A program made the translations under genes and the position numbers. The notes beneath the pieces were generated by a model. The model was not told the DNA's origin. It was given only the letters and a program-made list of their open reading frames with translations, and did not search any database. A DNA stretch of 8,411 bases, taken from Rikenellaceae bacterium. Lineage in GTDB: Bacteria; Bacteroidota; Bacteroidia; Bacteroidales; UBA932. Of this stretch, positions 4,603 to 8,411 are shown one piece after another (position 1 is the stretch's first letter; the number at the start of each line of letters is the position of its first letter). The DNA lies in assembly GCA_900771005.1 (NCBI GenBank), contig CAAGMI010000017.1, positions 1 to 8,411 of the forward strand, read 5' to 3'.

Positions 4603-5841
4603 CTATTTTATAGTAATCTTTAGCGGATTCTTCACCTCTTTAGCCTTGCGGTCGAGGCATGCTTCCCACTCAGTGAGCGTGGTGAAGCCATTGCTCACAT
4701 TTCCGCTCCATCCTGTGCCGAAATAGTATGTGAAAGATGTGTGTGTGGCGATTGAGGCTGTGGCAAGGGCATGACCTGCTGCAATTCCATTTTCTTGATT
4801 GTTGACTGAAACGGATTTGAGCTTGCTTGCATACACGGTGCCTACATATATCTTGCCCATCTGCTTTGCAAGTTCCTCTCTGTAGTTTTTGCCGTACACG
4901 CTTGCATCGCCAAGATCTTCGTAACCAATGTAGCCTGCGTCTCGATTGAGTACATAGGCTGATGGATTGTCTTTGTGAATGACAACTCCTGAGGCTATGT
5001 CTGCCTCGCTTTCGAGTCCAGAGAATGTAACCACTGCACGGTTGAAGTGGCTGCCAGCATCAAGCGTGATAATGCGTGTCTCGACCACTTTTTTGCCTTC
5101 GTAGTTGTTTTCGGGGTAAGTCATCTTCACGCAGAAACGAAGTGGTCCGTCGTCGAGAATCTCATATTTCTGATAGCACTGTGGCATGCATAGGCTGCCA
5201 TCAGCGCGAAGCAGTGCGTCGGCTCCACCGCCGAGAGTGGGACCTACGGTGTAGCAATCCATGCCTTTGCCATGATTGATGTGGTAGCAAAAAGCATTAT
5301 ATACTTGGTCGGCAAGGTCGTGGTAGCCACGATCGTGAAGCTGCTTGCTCACGCTGCGCATTTCTTGATTCTGCTCGGACGCATACCAGTAGTTGAGCAT
5401 GAGCTCGGAGGTGTTCTTGTTGAAGAGGTCGTAGCCCACAGCTGCTCCGTGACCATACACGCGGTAGGCTACGCGGTCGTTTTCCCAGCCAAACTCGTCG
5501 CCTCGCTCTGTGAACAAACGGCCGAAGGCTTTCTTGTCGTATTGCTTTGGTGTGCTTGCTTGCACATAGTAAATGCTTTTTCCTTTTGCGCCCACACTGG
5601 CTTGGAAGATGAGTTTGCCATCGTGAGTGAGCTGGCTTGCCATTTCGTTGCCATCTGCATCGGTTACAACCACGGTTTTTGCTCCGTTAAGTTTTTTCTG
5701 CACTGCATCGAATGGCACTTCCACCATTTCTCCTGCTCGGGCGCAGCTTAGAGTGTTGCTGATTGTGAGTGTCACCTTGTCGGCTGCCGAAGCCATTGCT
5801 GCAAGTAGCATTGCAGTTGCAAATAGTATTGTCTTTTTCAT
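4603..5841 (-). CDS. Secreted DUF4861 family protein, pectin-cluster associated
   Basis: The 412-aa product opens with a clear type I signal peptide (MKKTILFATAMLLAAMASA, cut before AD), so it is exported to the periplasm or surface. Motifs I recognise from the DUF4861 family are FTERGDEFGWENDRVAYRVYG (about 110-130), YHINHGKGMDCYTVGPTLGGG (about 186-206) and DGPLRFCVKMTYP (about 231-243). The length is normal for the family. Members are found in Bacteroidetes polysaccharide utilisation loci next to pectin- and rhamnogalacturonan-degrading enzymes. I know of no established reaction and assign none. It is the upstream neighbour of the broken GH53 galactanase on the same strand, in line with a shared role in pectic galactan breakdown. 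A strong promoter lies at 5882-5913. The gene appears intact. Confidence 0.8.
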   Translation of the reverse strand: MKKTILFATAMLLAAMASAADKVTLTISNTLSCARAGEMVEVPFDAVQKKLNGAKTVVVTDADGNEMASQLTHDGKLIFQASVGAKGKSIYYVQASTPKQYDKKAFGRLFTERGDEFGWENDRVAYRVYGHGAAVGYDLFNKNTSELMLNYWYASEQNQEMRSVSKQLHDRGYHDLADQVYNAFCYHINHGKGMDCYTVGPTLGGGADALLRADGSLCMPQCYQKYEILDDGPLRFCVKMTYPENNYEGKKVVETRIITLDAGSHFNRAVVTFSGLESEADIASGVVIHKDNPSAYVLNRDAGYIGYEDLGDASVYGKNYREELAKQMGKIYVGTVYASKLKSVSVNNQENGIAAGHALATASIATHTSFTYYFGTGWSGNVSNGFTTLTEWEACLDRKAKEVKNPLKITIK

Positions 5842-5881
5842 GTAGATTGTAGATATGAGTTCTTAAGCTTGGATTATTTCG

Positions 5882-5913
5882 CAAAAGTACGCAAACATTT
5901 TCAATGTTGCAAA
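5882..5913 (-). promoter_or_regulatory. Bacteroidetes promoter of the DUF4861 gene with dyad in the spacer
   Basis: On the - strand a TTTG -33 element (5910-5913) is separated by exactly 20 bp from TACTTTTG (5882-5889), matching the consensus TTTG-N19-21-TAnnTTTG. The start codon is 41 nt beyond the -7 element. The spacer itself is an imperfect dyad, GCAACATT-GAA-AATGTTTGC (one extra T in the right arm), a candidate operator. Confidence 0.7.
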
Positions 5914-5933
5914 GGAAAACCAAAATTATGTAC

Positions 5934-5972
5934 AAAAAAGCTCTGACACCGCCATCTCAGCAATGTCAGAGC
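5934..5972 (-). terminator. Rho-independent terminator of groEL
   Basis: GCTCTGACA (5940-5948) is perfectly inverted at 5964-5972 with a 15-nt loop. On the - strand the stem is followed by six T residues (A run 5934-5939). It lies about 80 nt past the groEL stop and insulates the chaperonin operon from the DUF4861 promoter immediately downstream. Confidence 0.85.
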
Positions 5973-5976
5973 CTTG

Positions 5977-6025
5977 TAAGCAGGTGTTCAAAATTATTTA
6001 TATATTGCTTATGAACACCTACTTA
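5977..6025 (-). terminator. Second hairpin in the groEL 3' UTR
   Basis: TAAG-C-AGGTGTTCA (5977-5990) pairs with TGAACACCT-A-CTTA (6012-6025), giving 13 base pairs with one C-A mismatch around a 21-nt AT-rich loop. It lies between the groEL stop and the canonical terminator. It has no T tract, so it may stabilise the transcript 3' end rather than stop transcription. Confidence 0.55.
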
Positions 6026-6049
6026 TTTATTCCCTTTGTCAGGGTGTGA

Positions 6050-7678
6050 CTACATCATGCCACCCATGCCAGGAGCACCCATTGGCATCTCAGGCTTATC
6101 TTCCTTAGCATCACAAATCACGCACTCTGTTGTGAGGAACATGCCTGCGATAGATGCTGCGTTCTCAAGAGCTACGCGAGTAACCTTAGCTGGGTCGATG
6201 ATACCGCTCTCGCGAAGGTTCTCGTAAGTGTCCTTGCGAGCATTATAGCCGAAGTCGCCCTTGCCGTTGCGTACTTTCTCTACAACAACCGAACCCTCAA
6301 GGCCTGCATTCTCAACAATCTGACGAAGAGGCTCCTCAATTGCGCGCTTGATGATCTTGATACCTGTAGTCTCGTCAGCATTCTCGCCTACAAGTCCTTC
6401 AAGACTCTCAATGGCACGAACAAGAGCTACGCCACCACCAGGGATTGTGCCTTCCTCAATTGCTGCGCGAGTAGCACAGAGAGCATCGTCAACGCGATCC
6501 TTCTTTTCCTTCATCTCTACCTCTGATGCAGCGCCAACATAGAGCACGGCAACACCGCCAGAGAGCTTGGCAAGACGCTCCTGAAGCTTCTCTTTGTCAT
6601 ACTCAGAAGTTGTGTTCTGAATCTCGTTCTTAATCTGGTTTGTGCGATCAGTGATATTCTCCTTAGCACCCTTGCCACCAACGATTGTAGAATTGTCCTT
6701 TGAAACAGTCACCTTCTCTGCCGAGCCAAGCATTTCGAGAGTTGCCTGCTCAAGCTTGATGCCCTTCTCTTCGCTGATTACGATGCCGCCAGTGAGCACT
6801 GCGATGTCCTCAAGCATAGCCTTACGACGGTCGCCAAATCCTGGAGCCTTGACAGCGCAAATCTTGAGCTGAGTGCGGAGACGGTTAACCACGAGAGTGG
6901 TAAGTGCTTCTGACTCAACATCCTCAGCAATGATGAGGATAGGACGGCCAGTCTGCACAGCAGGTTCGAGCACAGGAAGAAGCTCCTTGAGGTTTGAAAT
7001 CTTCTTGTCGTAGATGAGGATGAGTGGATTCTCCATCTCGCACTCCATCTTTTCTGTGTTAGTAACGAAATATGGAGAGAGGTAGCCACGATCGAACTGC
7101 ATGCCTTCAACAACTCCGATAGTAGTCTCGCGACCCTTAGCTTCCTCGATAGTGATTACGCCATCCTTGCTAACCTTCTTCATAGCATCGGCGATGAGCT
7201 TGCCAATCTCCTGATCGTTGTTGGCTGAAACTGTTGCAACCTGCTCGATTGAGTCGTAGTTGTCGCCAACCTGGATTGCCTGAGCTTTGATGTTCTCAAC
7301 AACCTTAGCCACAGCCTTGTCAATGCCACGCTTCAAGTCCATAGGATTAGCACCTGCAGCCACATTCTTCAAACCTGTAGCAACGATGCTCTGTGCGAGA
7401 ACAGTTGCAGTTGTTGTGCCATCACCAGCATCATCACCTGTCTTTGAAGCAACAGACTTTACCAATTGAGCTCCTGTGTTCTGGAATGCATCAGCAAGCT
7501 CAATCTCCTTAGCCACAGTCACACCATCCTTAGTGATGTGTGGTGCGCCAAACTTCTTCTCGATAATAACATTGCGGCCTTTAGGACCGAGAGTCACTTT
7601 CACTGCATTTGCGAGCTGATCAACGCCCTGCTTCAACTGCTCGCGTGCTTCTATATTGAATTTAAGTTCTTTTGCCAT
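6050..7678 (-). CDS. groEL: Chaperonin GroEL (Hsp60)
   Basis: GroEL is the cytosolic ATP-driven folding chamber. It forms two seven-membered rings capped by GroES. The 542-aa length and the sequence are full. The N-terminus MAKELKFNIEAREQL is standard. ATP-site features include VKVTLGPKGRNV (26-37), D51 in TKDGVTV and D86 in AGDGTTTAT. The chaperonin signature AAIEEGTIPGGG lies near 400-415, just after the VDDAL segment whose Asp drives ATP hydrolysis. The apical-domain segment EDVESEALTTLVVNRLR is conserved. The C-terminus ends in the Gly-Met tail GAPGMGGMM typical of group I chaperonins. It is the second gene of the groES-groEL operon, 97 bp after groES, and ends in TAG followed by two hairpins. 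The ATG at 7676-7678 has no Shine-Dalgarno sequence, as is usual in this phylum. Confidence 0.98.
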   Translation of the reverse strand: MAKELKFNIEAREQLKQGVDQLANAVKVTLGPKGRNVIIEKKFGAPHITKDGVTVAKEIELADAFQNTGAQLVKSVASKTGDDAGDGTTTATVLAQSIVATGLKNVAAGANPMDLKRGIDKAVAKVVENIKAQAIQVGDNYDSIEQVATVSANNDQEIGKLIADAMKKVSKDGVITIEEAKGRETTIGVVEGMQFDRGYLSPYFVTNTEKMECEMENPLILIYDKKISNLKELLPVLEPAVQTGRPILIIAEDVESEALTTLVVNRLRTQLKICAVKAPGFGDRRKAMLEDIAVLTGGIVISEEKGIKLEQATLEMLGSAEKVTVSKDNSTIVGGKGAKENITDRTNQIKNEIQNTTSEYDKEKLQERLAKLSGGVAVLYVGAASEVEMKEKKDRVDDALCATRAAIEEGTIPGGGVALVRAIESLEGLVGENADETTGIKIIKRAIEEPLRQIVENAGLEGSVVVEKVRNGKGDFGYNARKDTYENLRESGIIDPAKVTRVALENAASIAGMFLTTECVICDAKEDKPEMPMGAPGMGGMM

Positions 7679-7689
7679 AGTTTTGTCGT

Positions 7690-7769
7690 TTTAATCGTTT
7701 ATTCGTTTAGTCGATTATTCGTAAAGTCGTTTAATCGTTTTAGTCGATTATTCGTTTAATCGTTTATTC
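7690..7769 (-). repeat. Direct repeats in the groES-groEL spacer
   Basis: The 97-bp spacer is made almost entirely of TCGTTT/TCGATT-like words every 7-9 bp. A 17-mer (TTTAGTCGATTATTCGT) occurs at 7706-7722 and 7739-7755, 33 bp apart. A 15-mer (TTTAATCGTTTATTC) occurs at 7690-7704 and 7755-7769. On the transcript it reads as A-rich ACGA/ACGAAU repeats with little self-complementarity. It may act as an unstructured translation leader for groEL. Its repeat form also suggests expansion by slippage. Confidence 0.7.
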
Positions 7770-7775
7770 TATTAT

Positions 7776-8048
7776 TTATTTCAGCACTGCGAGCACATCG
7801 CTTTGGCGCATAATCAAATACTTTACTCCTTCATACTCGAGCTCGCTGCCAGAATACTTGCCATAAAGCACATTGTCGCCCACTTTGAGAATCATTTCCT
7901 CATCCTTAGTGCCGTTGCCTACTGCAACCACCTCACCCTGAAGTGGCTTTTCCTTTGCAGTATCAGGAATGATGATACCGCCGATTGTCTTTTCTTCAGC
8001 AGGTGCTGGAAGTACCAACACTCTGTCTGCTAATGGTTGAATGTTCAT
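7776..8048 (-). CDS. groES: Co-chaperonin GroES (Hsp10)
   Basis: GroES is the heptameric lid that closes the GroEL folding chamber. The 90-aa length is typical. The N-terminus (MNIQPLADRVLVLPAPAEEK) fits the family. The mobile loop that binds GroEL is at about 17-34 and contains GGIIIPD (23-29). The sequence then has QGEVVAVGNG (37-46) and VGDNVLYGKYSGSE, and it ends DVLAVLK. It is the first gene of the operon. The ATG at 8046-8048 lies inside a short dyad (8046-8058). No CIRCE element is visible upstream. Confidence 0.98.
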   Translation of the reverse strand: MNIQPLADRVLVLPAPAEEKTIGGIIIPDTAKEKPLQGEVVAVGNGTKDEEMILKVGDNVLYGKYSGSELEYEGVKYLIMRQSDVLAVLK

Positions 8049-8058
8049 AAGTCTTATG
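8046..8058 (-). promoter_or_regulatory. Dyad covering the groES start codon
   Basis: CATAAG-T-CTTATG on the + strand is a perfect dyad. In the mRNA CAUAA and UUAUG can form a 5-bp, mostly A-U stem with a GAC loop that includes the AUG. It is weak and short. It could slow initiation at low temperature or be chance. Confidence 0.3.
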
Positions 8059-8170
8059 TTTTTTGTTAATTATATTATTTTATAAGTATAGAGCTCTTAG
8101 CCCTCTGCCCTAAAGACAATCACAAACAAAGTGCCACACGAAATGTCTTGCAGCATTGTGTCAGTGTAGC

Positions 8171-8185
8171 GTGACAAGATGTCAC
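8171..8185. promoter_or_regulatory. Palindrome GTGACA-N3-TGTCAC, candidate operator
   Basis: GTGACAAGATGTCAC has perfect 6-bp arms around AGA. A further TGTCA at 8159-8163 gives three alternating TGTCA/TGACA/TGTCA words within 26 bp. It stands between two divergent genes, where a repressor or activator of either could bind. No regulator is encoded in the window. Confidence 0.35.
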
Positions 8186-8256
8186 TCGTGGAAAGAAAAA
8201 ATAGGAACTAAAGGTAAAAAGTCTGAAAATTACAAGAAATGCTGGCGGAAATGCAG

Positions 8257-8264
8257 TATCTTTG
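8257..8264 (+). promoter_or_regulatory. -7 promoter element (TATCTTTG) of the repair gene
   Basis: TATCTTTG matches TAnnTTTG exactly and is followed by CAAAA, giving a 5' leader of about 40 nt before the ATG at 8309. A matching TTTG -33 element is not evident at 19-21 bp upstream. Confidence 0.6.
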
Positions 8265-8308
8265 CAAAAGAAGATTAATCATTGATAGACAAAATCCGTA
8301 TCTCTCTC

Positions 8309-8411
8309 ATGCAACAGCTTTTCCAGTTACAAGATAAAGAATATGCAGCTTTTCAGGCAAAGCTCACTCCTGGCATACCACAGGAGAGTTTCATCGGTGT
8401 GCGAGTGCCTG
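8309..8411 (+). CDS. DNA alkylation repair protein (AlkD-like), 5' part
   Basis: Only the first 34 codons are in the window, and the frame runs off the right edge. The residues LQDKEYAAFQAKLTPG and ESFIGVRVP match the N-terminus of AlkD-like HEAT-repeat DNA glycosylases of Bacteroidetes, which remove alkylated bases such as 3- and 7-methylpurines. The family typically opens with a helix, then a KL.PG segment and an IGVRxP motif. The ATG at 8309 is chosen because it follows the TATCTTTG promoter and fits the usual N-terminal length. An in-frame TTG at 8282 is the only upstream alternative before a TAA. The gene is divergent from groES. Confidence 0.7.
   Translation, partial: MQQLFQLQDKEYAAFQAKLTPGIPQESFIGVRVP

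Larger units (their letters stand above)
8049..8308. other. Divergent intergenic region between groES and the repair gene
   Basis: This 260-bp region separates the leftward groES-groEL operon from the rightward repair gene. The groES-proximal 50 bp is very AT-rich. I find no CIRCE inverted repeat and no full TTTG-N20-TAnnTTTG promoter for groES. TACCTTTA on the - strand (8208-8215) is the nearest partial match. A dyad at 8171-8185 and the promoter element at 8257-8264 are listed separately. Confidence 0.4.

Noticed and set aside
5272..5751. 159-codon + strand frame opposite the DUF4861 gene
   Set aside because: It is a shadow of the strongly coding opposite strand. The hydrophobic content mirrors the reverse complement and there is no promoter.
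8049..8308. CIRCE/HrcA operator upstream of groES
   Set aside because: No TTAGCACTC-N9-GAGTGCTAA-like repeat is present on either strand. The short palindrome at 8171-8185 is a different sequence.

Overview
The window looks like Bacteroidales chromosome, most plausibly Prevotellaceae-like. This rests on three things: the GroEL/GroES sequences (GroEL tail ending GAPGMGGMM), promoters with the Bacteroidetes primary-sigma -7 signature TAnnTTTG and no obvious Shine-Dalgarno sequences, and the DUF4861/GH53 pectin-side-chain gene content. The genus is inferred from protein resemblance only.

Layout, left to right. (1) 66-1037 (-): an unrecognised cytosolic protein with a small N-terminal helical module and what look like tandem PH-like repeats. 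Its last repeat stops early, and its stop codon lies inside a 16-bp perfect hairpin. (2) 1038-1788: about 750 bp without a convincing large gene, but with much structure: an orphan half of a REP-like repeat, a long imperfect inverted repeat, a 12-bp perfect hairpin, a four-unit 23-bp tandem repeat, and a 41-codon ORF that runs into a strong terminator. (3) 1913-3521: a two-ORF ISL3-type insertion sequence with unusually long (71 bp) terminal inverted repeats. It carries a DDE transposase split across two frames at a T6A4 run. (4) 3522-4329 (-): a secreted GH53 endo-beta-1,4-galactanase cut off by the IS before its catalytic nucleophile. There is no target-site duplication and no sign of its 3' half on the far side of the IS. 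(5) 4603-5841 (-): a secreted DUF4861 protein with a textbook Bacteroidetes promoter that has a dyad in its spacer. A nested-hairpin repeat separates it from the GH53 gene. (6) 6050-8048 (-): groES-groEL, with a repeat-filled 97-bp spacer between the genes and two tandem hairpins after groEL. (7) 8309-8411 (+): the divergent start of a probable AlkD-like DNA alkylation repair gene, with its own TATCTTTG promoter element.

How the genes fit together. groES and groEL form the chaperonin operon and are intact. The DUF4861 gene and the broken galactanase probably belonged to a small pectic galactan (rhamnogalacturonan-I side chain) degradation cluster. The IS has very probably disabled the galactanase and, through an associated deletion or rearrangement, removed its 3' end and whatever lay next to it. 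The region left of the IS looks like rearranged accessory DNA with gene remnants. I see no complete new defence or other multi-gene system. The less ordinary signals are the IS architecture, the structured 1330-1820 region, the groES start-codon dyad and the groES-groEL spacer repeats.
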